DNA of 64,000 nucleotides from Allocoprobacillus sp002160865 (GCF_042850985.1 NZ_AP031415.1:2108001-2172000); one strand, 5' to 3'. Shown: positions 7,519 through 16,358, numbered from the stretch's first letter. Numbers and translations: made by a program. The notes: generated by a model not told the origin, from the letters alone.

Positions 7519-8925
7519 ATGAAAATTCGTACACGTTTTGCACCTAGTCCTACTGGGTATATGCATATAGGTAATTTAAGAACGGCTTTATATTGTTATT
7601 TGATTGCGAAAAAAGAAAAGGGAGATTTTATTTTAAGGATTGAAGATACCGATCAAAAAAGAGAAGTTGCTGGAGCTTTTGAGCTTATTTTACAAATATT
7701 AGATGAAACAGGATTACATTATGATGAAGGTCCTGAGCATGGTCATTATGGACCTTATATTCAATCACAGAGATTAGATATCTATCATCATTATGCTCAA
7801 GAATTAATCAAATTGGGTGGGGCTCATTATTGTTTTTGCTTAGATGATATTGAAGAACACGACCCTTGCCTAGATTTATCACCAGATGATATTCAACAAA
7901 AAATCCAAAATGGTGAACCTTATGTCATTAGACAAACCATTCCCCAAACAGGAATAACTTCTTTTGATGATGAAGTCTATGGACATATTGAAGTTGAAAA
8001 TAAAACTTTAAATGAAGGTATTCTTATAAAAAGCGATGGCTTCCCTACTTACAATTTTGCTAATGTTATTGATGATCATTTGATGCATATCACACATGTT
8101 GTCAGAGGAAACGAATATCTTTCTAGTACACCTAAATATAATTTAATTTATCAAGCTTTTGATTGGGAAATTCCAACTTATATTCATCTGCCAACTGTCA
8201 ACAAAGATGAAACTCATAAACTCAGTAAAAGAGATGGCGATGCTTCATATCTTGATCTCAAGAAGCAAGGGTTTCTTCCTCAAGCCATTATCAATTATAT
8301 AGCACTACTAGGCTGGTCCCCTGAAAGCAATGAAATCCTGTCTTTAGAAGAACTTATACAACAATTTGATGTTCATCATATATCGAAAGCTCCTGCCATC
8401 TTTGATCTAGAAAAACTCAAGTGGATGAATGGTATGTACTTAAGACAAATGCCTTTATCTCAATTTCATCAATTATTACAACCTCACTATCATTTTATAT
8501 CTCAACCTGTTGACGACTTAGAAATTTCACGTATTCTTCAACCTAGACTTCTACAAATTCAAGATGATATTATTCAAGAACTGCTTGATTTTATCAATCA
8601 GCCCCTTCCTTTTGATATCACTATTTATACACATAAAAAATTCAAAACCAATCCTGAAAAATCTTTACATGCTTTAACACTTGTAGAAAAGCATTTTCAT
8701 GAAATCAAAGATTTTCAAAATGATGATCATATTCTTACATTTTTTAGAGAACTTGCTAGAGAAAATGGACTTAAAAATGGTCAAATCATGGAACCTGTTA
8801 GAGCTGCTCTAACAAACAAACGTTCTAGTGCCGGTGGTGCTGTAGAATTAATTCATATTTTTGGTAAAGAAGAAGCATTACAGCGTATTGAAACAGCTAT
8901 TCAAAATATTAATCATCTTCTCTAA
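7519..8925 (+). CDS. gltX: Glutamyl-tRNA synthetase
   Basis: 468 aa. Class I aminoacyl-tRNA synthetase charging tRNA-Glu (and tRNA-Gln in organisms using the amidotransferase route; which applies here is not visible). The HIGH motif is in PSPTGYMHIGNLRTAL, residues 10-25, and the KMSKS equivalent is HKLSKRDGD near residue 235. The ATG at 7519 follows AAAGAGG; it gives MKIRTRFAPSPTG, the family N-terminus. The gene is divergent from tRNA-Gln with only 48 bp between, so its promoter must touch the tRNA 5' end. Confidence 0.96.
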   Translation: MKIRTRFAPSPTGYMHIGNLRTALYCYLIAKKEKGDFILRIEDTDQKREVAGAFELILQILDETGLHYDEGPEHGHYGPYIQSQRLDIYHHYAQELIKLGGAHYCFCLDDIEEHDPCLDLSPDDIQQKIQNGEPYVIRQTIPQTGITSFDDEVYGHIEVENKTLNEGILIKSDGFPTYNFANVIDDHLMHITHVVRGNEYLSSTPKYNLIYQAFDWEIPTYIHLPTVNKDETHKLSKRDGDASYLDLKKQGFLPQAIINYIALLGWSPESNEILSLEELIQQFDVHHISKAPAIFDLEKLKWMNGMYLRQMPLSQFHQLLQPHYHFISQPVDDLEISRILQPRLLQIQDDIIQELLDFINQPLPFDITIYTHKKFKTNPEKSLHALTLVEKHFHEIKDFQNDDHILTFFRELARENGLKNGQIMEPVRAALTNKRSSAGGAVELIHIFGKEEALQRIETAIQNINHLL

Positions 8926-8946
8926 AGAAAAAATATACATGACATT

Positions 8947-8969
8947 GGAGTTGAACTAACTCCTTTTTT
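8947..8969 (+). terminator. gltX terminator
   Basis: GGAGTT/AACTCC stem followed by seven T. Confidence 0.8.
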
Positions 8970-8984
8970 AAATTCAATAAATTT

Positions 8985-10004
8985 TCATTGCACAGAAGAT
9001 CTTTCTATGAGTTGAACACTTAATAATTCTGTTTTTTGAATATAATCCTTTCTTTGAATACGATCTACTAAACGATGCACTGCTTCCTTCCCCATACTTT
9101 CTTTTTGTACCTGCATTGTTGTGAGTGGCGGTTTCAACTTTGCTGCTAATGGTGTATCATCAAAGCCGGTCACACCTATATCTTCAGGAACTTTTATTCC
9201 TAAATTTGTTAATGCCTGTATAACAATAAAAGCATTAGAATCATTCGCACAAATCAAAACTTCAGGCAATTCTTTTGATTGAAGTCTTTTTTCTATCTCA
9301 TCAGTTTGGTGATTGAGAACATATTTTTCAATATGATCTAAGAAAGAATATTTTTGAATATAAGCATCATCATTAAATGTATTGATTACTTGATGATTCA
9401 TCAAAGCTAATTTATATCCTAAAAAACGATCTTGAAAACTTAAAGAATAATCTAAATCACCAAAAAATCCTATTTTTCGATATCCTTTTTGTATAATATA
9501 ATTTGTCATCATATAACCACCTTGTTTATTGTGTGTCAATACACAATCCAAGCTATCATACAATGATGTAAAATCAACCAATACAATAGGTATTCCAGTT
9601 ATCTTTAATTTCCTTAAATTCATATCAGAAATCTTACCAATAATAATAATTCCAGCTACTTTTCTCTCTGTAATACATTCTGGTATTTCCATATGCTGAT
9701 CTTCAAAATAATTCATTATAGATGAATATCCCAAATTTTTAGCTTCTTCTACAATAGATTTTAAAACAATGGAATAGAAATGCCCTGTATCAGCATAATA
9801 ACTCTGCATCAATATACAAATATTAGACCTTGAAAACACAGATAAATATTTCCTCTTTTCATTAATATAGCCCATTTCATCAGCTGTACGTAAAATTAAT
9901 AAACGCATTTCATCACTCACACCTGGTTTATCATTTAATGCAATTGAAACAGCATTAATAGAAATATTCAATTTTTTGGCTATATCTTTCATCGTGACCT
10001 TCAT
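8985..10004 (-). CDS. LacI-family transcriptional regulator
   Basis: 339 aa. The N-terminal HTH (TMKDIAKKLNISINAVSIALNDKPGVS, in short segments) occupies residues 4-30 and is followed by a periplasmic-binding-protein-like sugar-sensing core (GVTGFDDTPLAAKLKPPLTT near the C-terminus, the family hallmark). RBS GGAGGT before ATG at 10004. It lies directly downstream of a GH1 gene on the same strand, so it likely controls beta-glucoside use, with the palindrome at 11463-11479 as a candidate operator. Confidence 0.93.
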   Translation of the reverse strand: MKVTMKDIAKKLNISINAVSIALNDKPGVSDEMRLLILRTADEMGYINEKRKYLSVFSRSNICILMQSYYADTGHFYSIVLKSIVEEAKNLGYSSIMNYFEDQHMEIPECITERKVAGIIIIGKISDMNLRKLKITGIPIVLVDFTSLYDSLDCVLTHNKQGGYMMTNYIIQKGYRKIGFFGDLDYSLSFQDRFLGYKLALMNHQVINTFNDDAYIQKYSFLDHIEKYVLNHQTDEIEKRLQSKELPEVLICANDSNAFIVIQALTNLGIKVPEDIGVTGFDDTPLAAKLKPPLTTMQVQKESMGKEAVHRLVDRIQRKDYIQKTELLSVQLIERSSVQ

Positions 10005-10051
10005 ATGCTCACCTCCACACCTATTATTTATAATATATCATCAGATAAACG

Positions 10052-10076
10052 AAAAAGCCATGTATTCATGACTTTT
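10052..10076 (-). terminator. Terminator behind the first GH1 gene
   Basis: Minus strand AAAAGTCATG, loop AATA, CATGGCTTTTT; the 5' arm includes the GH1 stop codon. It separates GH1 from lacI, at least partly. Confidence 0.7.
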
Positions 10077-11421
10077 ATAATTCTTCCCCATTTGTTTCAA
10101 TGACATGCTTATACCATCCAAAAGATTTTTTCTTCATTCTTTTTAAATCTTTCAAATCATCATTTGTACGATTGACATAAACCATACCATAACGTTTATT
10201 CATATTCGCACGACTACTTAAAATATCAATAGGTCCCCAAACAAGATATCCTCGACAGTCTACTCCTTCTTCAACAGCTTTTTTCATTTCCGCAATATGT
10301 TTTCTCATATAATCAATACGATAATCATCCATGATTTCACCATTTTCATTGACTTCATCATCACATCCAAAACCATTTTCTACAACATAGATAGGCATTT
10401 CATAACGATCGTATAACTGACGTAATGTAATTCTTAAACCAACAGGATCAATTGTCCATCCAAATTCAGACATTTCCAAATAAGGATTTTTCTTAATCAC
10501 AACATCTTCAACATTTGTTAAACTTTCTTCACCATAATGAGAAATCGTAGACATGTAATAACTAATAGATAAATAATCCGTTTTTCCTAATTTTAAAATA
10601 TCTAAATCACCATCAAGAATTTCAGGCATTGTTCCTTCATTTTTCATATTTGCATAATAATAAGAGTTGTAATGTCCTCTTGCAAAAACATCTAAGAAAA
10701 CATAAGCTTCACTTTGTGCTTTCATACTTTCAAGTGTATCTAAAGGGTGACATGTTTCAGGATAACTTTGCACAACGGTTGCCATCCCCATGACTTTACC
10801 ACCTTGTTGATGAATATAGTCATTGACCAAACTATGAGCAATTAATGTATTATGCATAATCTGATTATCAAATGTCTGAGGATTCATTCCTTCAGGACAA
10901 ATTCCTCCAAAAAACATTTTAGGTCCTTTTTGTAATATTCCGTTTTGTTCATTAAAAATAATCCAGTAATGAACTTTATCTTTATAACGATCAACAATTT
11001 TTTTGCATAATTCTACAAAAATATCAACAACTTTTCGACTTGCAAAACCATTATATTTTTCTTGTAAGACAACTGGCATTTCAAAATGATATAAAGTTGG
11101 AATAGGTTCCATTCCTCTTTCTTTTAATGCATCAACAAATTGATCATAGAATTCAAACCCTGTTTCATTATATGTGTTTTCATCACTCATCAGTCTTGAC
11201 CAGTCCATTGAAAAACGATAAGCATTAAATCCCATTTCTTGATATAAATCAAAATCTTCCTGGTATCTATGATAGCTATCAATGCCATCTTTAAAATCAG
11301 AGAACTTTCCACTGACTGTTAAATCACAGACAGCTGGAACTTTTCCTCCTTCGTTATATGCACCTTCACTTTGATGAGCAGTCACTGCTCCACCCCATAA
11401 AAAATCTTTTCTTAAGATCAT
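10075..11421 (-). CDS. GH1 6-phospho-beta-glucosidase
   Basis: 448 aa, cytoplasmic. Hydrolyses phosphorylated beta-glucosides delivered by a PTS. The acid/base Glu is E158 in IIFNEQ, and the nucleophile is E348 in YVVENGFG. The C-terminal run SSRANMNKRYG fits the phosphate-binding signature (S...K.Y) of phospho-glucosidases. FLWGGAVTAHQSEG at the N-terminus is the GH1 signature. RBS GAGG before ATG at 11421. No PTS gene accompanies it; the IIC gene at 24.5 kb is the nearest. Confidence 0.9.
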   Translation of the reverse strand: MILRKDFLWGGAVTAHQSEGAYNEGGKVPAVCDLTVSGKFSDFKDGIDSYHRYQEDFDLYQEMGFNAYRFSMDWSRLMSDENTYNETGFEFYDQFVDALKERGMEPIPTLYHFEMPVVLQEKYNGFASRKVVDIFVELCKKIVDRYKDKVHYWIIFNEQNGILQKGPKMFFGGICPEGMNPQTFDNQIMHNTLIAHSLVNDYIHQQGGKVMGMATVVQSYPETCHPLDTLESMKAQSEAYVFLDVFARGHYNSYYYANMKNEGTMPEILDGDLDILKLGKTDYLSISYYMSTISHYGEESLTNVEDVVIKKNPYLEMSEFGWTIDPVGLRITLRQLYDRYEMPIYVVENGFGCDDEVNENGEIMDDYRIDYMRKHIAEMKKAVEEGVDCRGYLVWGPIDILSSRANMNKRYGMVYVNRTNDDLKDLKRMKKKSFGWYKHVIETNGEEL

Positions 11422-11462
11422 TGTTTCAACTCCTCACTTTCATTATTATTTTGTTTTATAAC

Positions 11463-11492
11463 AACTTGAAATTCAAGTTATAAATACTTGAA
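11463..11492 (-). promoter_or_regulatory. Candidate operator upstream of GH1/lacI
   Basis: Perfect palindrome AACTTGAAATTCAAGTT (8-1-8) at 11463-11479 plus a third half-site ACTTGAA at 11486-11492. It lies 42-71 bases upstream of the GH1 start, where a -35 would be. Odd-centre symmetry differs from typical CcpA sites. Confidence 0.5.
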
Positions 11493-11493
11493 T

Positions 11494-12120
11494 TTATCTC
11501 GTATATAAAAACATTTTCCCATCATATTTTTCATTTAATGTCTGTTGACTCGTAAATACACAAGAAAAATTGTCATGAAAAACATGAAATGAATCCAATG
11601 GCTTGACTATGTTTAAAATTTTTTGATTGATTTCTTGCGATATACCAGTTTGCTGACAAGCTTCACATTGCTCATCCGTTTTATAGAAAACATGTACTTG
11701 ATCAAAAATAATTTCTATTTTCCATATATAAGGTCTATGAATACTTTGTATTTCTTTTTGTACCTGTTTTAAAATTCTTTTTCTTATTTCATCTTCTAAT
11801 GTGTCATAAGTAATAATCGAAGGTGATTTTGTGTGTATATGATATTTTTGACAAAGAAAAACAAATTGTTTACCAATTTTCTGTTGTTTTGTTTCATCAA
11901 AATGAATACCTTTCTTCATCTTTTGGCACTCTTGATGATTCCATAATAAAAGTTTCAATCTGGATTGATTATCATGTGTCTGATCATAAAAGTAATCATA
12001 GAGTTTTAAATGAAAAGTTTGTTGAAACCATTGTTCAAATTCTAATAAAAATAGACTTTTTGGTTCTAAATGACATAATAAATGAAATGCATGTTGATAT
12101 TGTTGTTCATTTAAAAGCAT
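11494..12120 (-). CDS. Hypothetical protein, His/Gln-rich
   Basis: 208 aa, not recognised. Soluble, rich in His, Gln, Phe and Tyr, with no signal peptide or membrane segment. A CEAC pair in the C-terminal third could bind metal, but only two cysteines are close. The ATG at 12120 has GAGGTG five bases upstream; that site is inside the 3' arm of a 15-bp hairpin which also looks like the terminator of the aldo/keto reductase gene, so translation may be structure-dependent. Confidence 0.6.
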   Translation of the reverse strand: MLLNEQQYQHAFHLLCHLEPKSLFLLEFEQWFQQTFHLKLYDYFYDQTHDNQSRLKLLLWNHQECQKMKKGIHFDETKQQKIGKQFVFLCQKYHIHTKSPSIITYDTLEDEIRKRILKQVQKEIQSIHRPYIWKIEIIFDQVHVFYKTDEQCEACQQTGISQEINQKILNIVKPLDSFHVFHDNFSCVFTSQQTLNEKYDGKMFLYTR

Positions 12121-12162
12121 AAAAACACCTCTTTTTTATGATACAACAAAAGAGATGTTTTT
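12121..12162 (-). terminator. Terminator-like hairpin that covers the next gene's ribosome binding site
   Basis: Bases 12121-12135 pair with 12148-12162 (15 bp, one G-U). On the minus transcript the 3' arm reads AAAAGAGGTGTTTTT and is followed by ATG. The same arm holds the GAGGTG Shine-Dalgarno of the hypothetical gene. Confidence 0.7.
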
Positions 12163-12166
12163 TCAT

Positions 12167-13171
12167 TTATTTTTGCCAGTTTTGACTAAATGTTTTTCCT
12201 TCTGATTCTTCTATACCTCGATGTCCATAAATTTCAATAGTATGTAGTGCTTTTTCTAATTGATTAAATTCTTCATCAGTCAATATCACTTGACTGGCAT
12301 TTAAGTTTTCTAAGATTCTTTCTTGATTTTTAGAACCCGGAATAGGCACGACATGAGGATATTTATATAACATCCATGCCAGAGAAATTTGAGCTAAGGT
12401 TGCTTTTTTCTTTTGTGCATATTGGTTCAATAATTCAATGATTGGCTGATTTTTTGATATATTTTCTTTTGATAACTGTGGAACCCATTGACGAACATCA
12501 TCACCTTCAAAATGAGTATGTGTTGTAACTTTACCTGATAAAAAGCCACTGCCAATAGGTGAAAAAGCAACGACACCAATATGATGTTTCAAACAATATG
12601 GAATGACTTCTTTTTCACAATCTCTTTCTATCATTGAATAAAGATTTTGTACGGCAGTTACTGGTGTCACATGATGAGCTTTATCCAATGTATCTACTGT
12701 CACCTGTGATAATCCCCATCCTTTGATATAGCCTTCTTGAATCAACTGTCCCATGACTTTGGCGACATCTTCAACAGGTATATTTTCATTAATACGATGC
12801 AGATAATATAAATCAATATAATCTGTTCTTAAATTTTTTAGAGATTGTTGTAAATGTCTAAAAACAATATCATACAATGTTTCTTGATTATTGAGTTCAT
12901 CATTATGAATATGTAATTTTGTCGCAAGAATTATTTTCTTTCTAAATGATTCAACTGCTTTTCCTACTAACTGTTCATTATGTCCAGAATAGAATTGTTC
13001 TTTCCCATAACTTTCAGCAGTATCAAAAAATGTACATCCAGCTTCATAAGCTTTGTAAATAGCTTGAATACTATCCAGTTCGCTGGGAGCTTTTCCATAT
13101 CCATGTGAAAATCCCATACATCCCATACCAATTTCAGATACTTCTAAATTTCCAATCATACGTTTTTTCAT
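12167..13171 (-). CDS. Aldo/keto reductase
   Basis: 334 aa NAD(P)H-dependent oxidoreductase with a TIM barrel. Catalytic tetrad: Asp and Tyr in FFDTAESYG (near residues 50-57), Lys in ILATKLHI, His in YYLHRIN. The cofactor loop PIPGSKNQERI lies in the C-terminal third. Substrate unknown. It is divergent from a LysR gene with a 107-bp gap, the usual arrangement for a LysR-controlled target. Confidence 0.92.
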   Translation of the reverse strand: MKKRMIGNLEVSEIGMGCMGFSHGYGKAPSELDSIQAIYKAYEAGCTFFDTAESYGKEQFYSGHNEQLVGKAVESFRKKIILATKLHIHNDELNNQETLYDIVFRHLQQSLKNLRTDYIDLYYLHRINENIPVEDVAKVMGQLIQEGYIKGWGLSQVTVDTLDKAHHVTPVTAVQNLYSMIERDCEKEVIPYCLKHHIGVVAFSPIGSGFLSGKVTTHTHFEGDDVRQWVPQLSKENISKNQPIIELLNQYAQKKKATLAQISLAWMLYKYPHVVPIPGSKNQERILENLNASQVILTDEEFNQLEKALHTIEIYGHRGIEESEGKTFSQNWQK

Positions 13172-13214
13172 GATCTTAACCTCTCTTTCTATTGTTATTG
13201 TAAAGAAAACCTCA

Positions 13215-13267
13215 TTGATTGAGAAGTTTTAAGATGATACAATAGTAGAAACTTAAAGTTTCTACTA
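13215..13267 (+). promoter_or_regulatory. LysR promoter with a 25-bp perfect palindrome at the start site
   Basis: TTGATT (13215-13220), 17-bp spacer, TACAAT (13238-13243). From 13243 to 13267 a perfect 12-1-12 palindrome, half-site TAGTAGAAACTT, runs to the base before GGAGG. It could be an autoregulatory operator or an RNA hairpin next to the ribosome binding site. Confidence 0.7.
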
Positions 13268-13278
13268 GGAGGTTTTAT

Positions 13279-14181
13279 ATGTATAATCCCATTTTAGATG
13301 TTTTTATGATGGTTGTTAAAAAGGGAAGTTTTTCAAAAGCAGCACAACATTTATTTCTTACACATACAGCTGTTATTAAACAAATGAACACTTTAGAAGA
13401 ACAGCTACAAACACAACTCTTTTATCGTAGTCACCAAGGCATTAGCCTCACACCTGCCGGGCAAGTTCTTTATGATGAAACGAAACATATCATGAGCTTA
13501 AGTCAACAGATCATTTTAAAAGTACAAGAAGCTAATCTTCATTTACCCGTTCTTATTCGTGTTGGTGTATCAACACTTTATCCCTGTCAGCCTTTAATGA
13601 AAATATGGGAACAAATCAGCTATCATTACCCGCAATTTGACATACAAATGGTCCCTTTTACAGATGATGCTCATCGTTTACAATTATTAGGATCTCAATT
13701 TGATTGTTTAATTGGACCCTATAACGCTTTATACAAGGATGCTATATATCGTTTTATTCCACTAGGACATTATCATTTTCAAATCGCCATAAATAATCGC
13801 CATCCTCTTGCTCATAATAAAATCATCCACTGGCAAGATTTGAGTCATGAAAAAATCATGATTATGAAAACAAACTATAGTCCTATTAATGATAAAATAA
13901 GACAAGATTTGCTCACTCACTGTCCGCATATAGAAATTATGGATATTGAGCCTTCCTATGATACTTCCACTTTTAACCAATGTGCCAAGACACAAAATCT
14001 CTTATTATCTTTAGAATGCTGGAAAGATGTCCATCCATCACTTGTTCATATTCCACTCAATCAAGATTATCAGATTCCTTATGGAGTTATTACAAATCAA
14101 TCAATTAGTCCTCAACTTCAAAACTTTTTTCAAATCATTCAAGATTCATCACGATATGTTTCTTTCATCCAAGAACGTTGA
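13279..14181 (+). CDS. LysR-family transcriptional regulator
   Basis: 300 aa. N-terminal winged HTH (FSKAAQHLFLTHTAVIKQMNTLE in short, residues 19-41; SFSKAAQ..L..T.. is the family signature) and a C-terminal substrate-binding domain. RBS GGAGG with ATG at 13279. Probably controls the divergent aldo/keto reductase and itself. Its last 43 bases overlap the 3' end of the convergent MerR gene. Confidence 0.9.
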   Translation: MYNPILDVFMMVVKKGSFSKAAQHLFLTHTAVIKQMNTLEEQLQTQLFYRSHQGISLTPAGQVLYDETKHIMSLSQQIILKVQEANLHLPVLIRVGVSTLYPCQPLMKIWEQISYHYPQFDIQMVPFTDDAHRLQLLGSQFDCLIGPYNALYKDAIYRFIPLGHYHFQIAINNRHPLAHNKIIHWQDLSHEKIMIMKTNYSPINDKIRQDLLTHCPHIEIMDIEPSYDTSTFNQCAKTQNLLLSLECWKDVHPSLVHIPLNQDYQIPYGVITNQSISPQLQNFFQIIQDSSRYVSFIQER

Positions 14182-14852
14182 TGACAATAAGGACATTTCA
14201 AATATTTTCCTTTGCTTCCATTATGAAGACATAATAAATCCTGAAAAAAAGAAATCGTTATTCTTTGATGACATTGAGGGCAAATATAAGCATAGTGTGA
14301 TTGATGGAATTTGATTAACATGAGTAATAAAATAAAATCAAAAATAAACATATAACCAACATATTTATCATGAATAAAGCGACTTAAAAATATTGTAAAT
14401 ATCATAACAAGAACATATAAACATAGAAAAAGATAAGTCAAATGAATTGTTTTTTGATATTTCTGATCTTTAATCAAGTCATGTAATTCTTGGTAATTAA
14501 AGACAGTTAATGCGTGATTATTCTGAAGTTCCTGTAATAAAACAGATATTTCTTGATTTTTTTGTTGGAGATGTGTCAGCTGTTTTTGATTTTTTTGATA
14601 TTGTTGTTCTAGTATTTGAATTAAAAGAGTATCTTGATGATCTTGTTCAAAAATATAACGAATATCTTTTAAAGATAAGCCCAAATCTTTATATAGTAAA
14701 ACCAATTGAAATTTTTGGATATCTTCTTTAGAATATACCCTTTTTCCATGTTCAAGAATTTGAGATGGTTGAACAATTCCTTCATAATCATAATATTGCA
14801 CTGTTCTTTTGCTGACATGACATATTTTGGCAACTTCACCTGTTGTATACAT
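14139..14852 (-). CDS. MerR-family regulator with membrane segments and C-terminal zinc ribbon
   Basis: 237 aa. Residues 1-70 are a MerR HTH (YTTGEVAKICHVSKRTVQYY) followed by a coiled coil of about 45 residues. Two hydrophobic helices (LTYLFLCLYVLVMIFTIFL and MFIFDFILLLMLI) come next, and the C-terminus has CPQC...CPYC, a likely zinc knuckle. This suggests a membrane-tethered regulator; ligand unknown. RBS GGAGGG before ATG at 14852. The promoter has the 19-bp spacer typical of MerR-controlled genes, implying autoregulation. Confidence 0.82.
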   Translation of the reverse strand: MYTTGEVAKICHVSKRTVQYYDYEGIVQPSQILEHGKRVYSKEDIQKFQLVLLYKDLGLSLKDIRYIFEQDHQDTLLIQILEQQYQKNQKQLTHLQQKNQEISVLLQELQNNHALTVFNYQELHDLIKDQKYQKTIHLTYLFLCLYVLVMIFTIFLSRFIHDKYVGYMFIFDFILLLMLIKFHQSHYAYICPQCHQRITISFFQDLLCLHNGSKGKYLKCPYCHQRSWMKETYRDES

Positions 14853-14877
14853 TATATTCTTCCCTCCTGTTACCTTT

Positions 14878-14908
14878 ATTATAAAGGATAACGCCACGTG
14901 ATAGGCAA
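14878..14908 (-). promoter_or_regulatory. MerR-type promoter with 19-bp spacer
   Basis: Minus strand TTGCCT (14903-14908), 19-bp spacer, TATAAT (14878-14883). Over-long spacers are characteristic of promoters remodelled by MerR proteins. Confidence 0.7.
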
Positions 14909-14919
14909 GATAAATATGA

Positions 14920-16317
14920 TTAATTTTGTACATGATGATGAAAAGTAGGAGATGTTTCATCTAAAATTTGGAAAACATAGCCCTGTTCAATCAAATAATC
15001 CAAAATAGCAGGTAAAGCTTTGACTGTATTTTCCTGTGTACCACTATCATGCATTAAAAACATAATATCTTCCTGTTCACCAATTTCTTCCTTTGCTTTT
15101 TTAATAAGACCATCAACCGTTTTAATACCTTCTCCATCGCCATTAATAGAAGTCCAATCATAATACTGATAACCTAAATCAATAACTTTTTTTGTTAAAC
15201 GTGTCATAATCCCTTCATTATATTTTTTAGAAACTAAATTACTAGAACCACCGGGAAAACGTATCAAATCAACATTCTTTCCTATTTGTTGATAAACAAC
15301 ATCCTTAATTTTATTTAAATCACTAATATAATTCTTTAAAGAACTATAAATATATTCATAATCATGACTATATGTGTGTAAGCCTATTATATGTCCCTTT
15401 TGATAGGCTTCTTTAATATAATGAAAATCCTTTGGGGAAGTCCCTGTCACAAAGAAAGTTGCTTTAATATGATATTGATCTAAAATATCTAAAATTTCTT
15501 TGGTATTTGATGATGGACCATCATCAAATGTTAAATAACATGTCTTGATACCATCTTTGAGAGCTTCTCGATTATCGTATTGACTTAAGACTTCTACTTT
15601 TCTTATCAGTGTATCTTCATTTCCACTCGCATCTTTAACATGATAATAAACTTCATATTCACCCATTTGACGAATATTTAACTTAGAATCATCAATTGTT
15701 AATAGCGGAGATTCATCATGGTCATCTTTGACAACAACATCTTTTTTTAAATCTATTTCATCACCAATAAGTAATGTGATAGGGGTTAACCCTGTCACTG
15801 TGGGAGGCTGCTTATCTTGATTCTGGACTTGAATATAAGCGTTTTTTTCTGTTTTATTGCCATAACTATCTTCAACAACAACGCCTACCTGATATGTTTT
15901 TTCTTCATCAAAAATGTATTCTTCCACAAAATAAACCTTTGTATCTGAATCATCTTGAATATTTTTAACAAGTTCTTCAGGTTTTACTGTTTCATTTTTG
16001 AGAATTGTTTTATTTTGAACATCAAATTGAGGTGCTAACATATCATCAATATAAACAGTTAAACTATATGTTTTTTGTTGATAAGAATAATGAATCTGAT
16101 ACTTTCCAAGCTTTCCATTATCAACTTGATTATCTACTTGAATGTCATCTATTTCTATATGTGAAAGTTTTTGAATATATTGTAAAGGATTCACTTCTTG
16201 ATATAAAGCCAAATGAATTTCCTGATCTACAAAAATGATTTTGGGTTGAAAATAAAAATATATACAAATCAAACAAGCAACAATAAATATTAGACTATAA
16301 AAAAAGACTTTTTTCAT
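14920..16317 (-). CDS. Membrane-anchored polysaccharide (peptidoglycan) deacetylase, CE4
   Basis: 465 aa. An N-terminal membrane anchor (MKKVFFYSLIFIVACLICIY) is followed by two Ig-like/cadherin-like beta domains (residues about 80-245) and a CE4 NodB domain. Motif 1 is TFDDGPS, motif 2 is HTYSH (metal His pair), motif 3 is RFPGGSSN; the C-terminal FLMHDSG holds the distal His. It probably removes N-acetyl groups from peptidoglycan or another wall glycan outside the membrane. The ATG at 16317 follows GGTGAT; both lie in a large hairpin behind murE. Confidence 0.9.
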   Translation of the reverse strand: MKKVFFYSLIFIVACLICIYFYFQPKIIFVDQEIHLALYQEVNPLQYIQKLSHIEIDDIQVDNQVDNGKLGKYQIHYSYQQKTYSLTVYIDDMLAPQFDVQNKTILKNETVKPEELVKNIQDDSDTKVYFVEEYIFDEEKTYQVGVVVEDSYGNKTEKNAYIQVQNQDKQPPTVTGLTPITLLIGDEIDLKKDVVVKDDHDESPLLTIDDSKLNIRQMGEYEVYYHVKDASGNEDTLIRKVEVLSQYDNREALKDGIKTCYLTFDDGPSSNTKEILDILDQYHIKATFFVTGTSPKDFHYIKEAYQKGHIIGLHTYSHDYEYIYSSLKNYISDLNKIKDVVYQQIGKNVDLIRFPGGSSNLVSKKYNEGIMTRLTKKVIDLGYQYYDWTSINGDGEGIKTVDGLIKKAKEEIGEQEDIMFLMHDSGTQENTVKALPAILDYLIEQGYVFQILDETSPTFHHHVQN

Positions 16318-16358
16318 ATGTATCACCAAAAATACTATATGAAATCAAAGTCTTTTTT
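16300..16358 (-). promoter_or_regulatory. 20-bp hairpin joining murE stop to deacetylase start
   Basis: Bases 16300-16311 pair with 16347-16358 and 16312-16319 with 16337-16344 (2-nt bulge, 17-nt loop). On the minus transcript it ends in a T tract like a terminator. The GGTGAT ribosome site is in the loop and the ATG in the 3' arm, so it could control both termination and translation. Confidence 0.75.
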
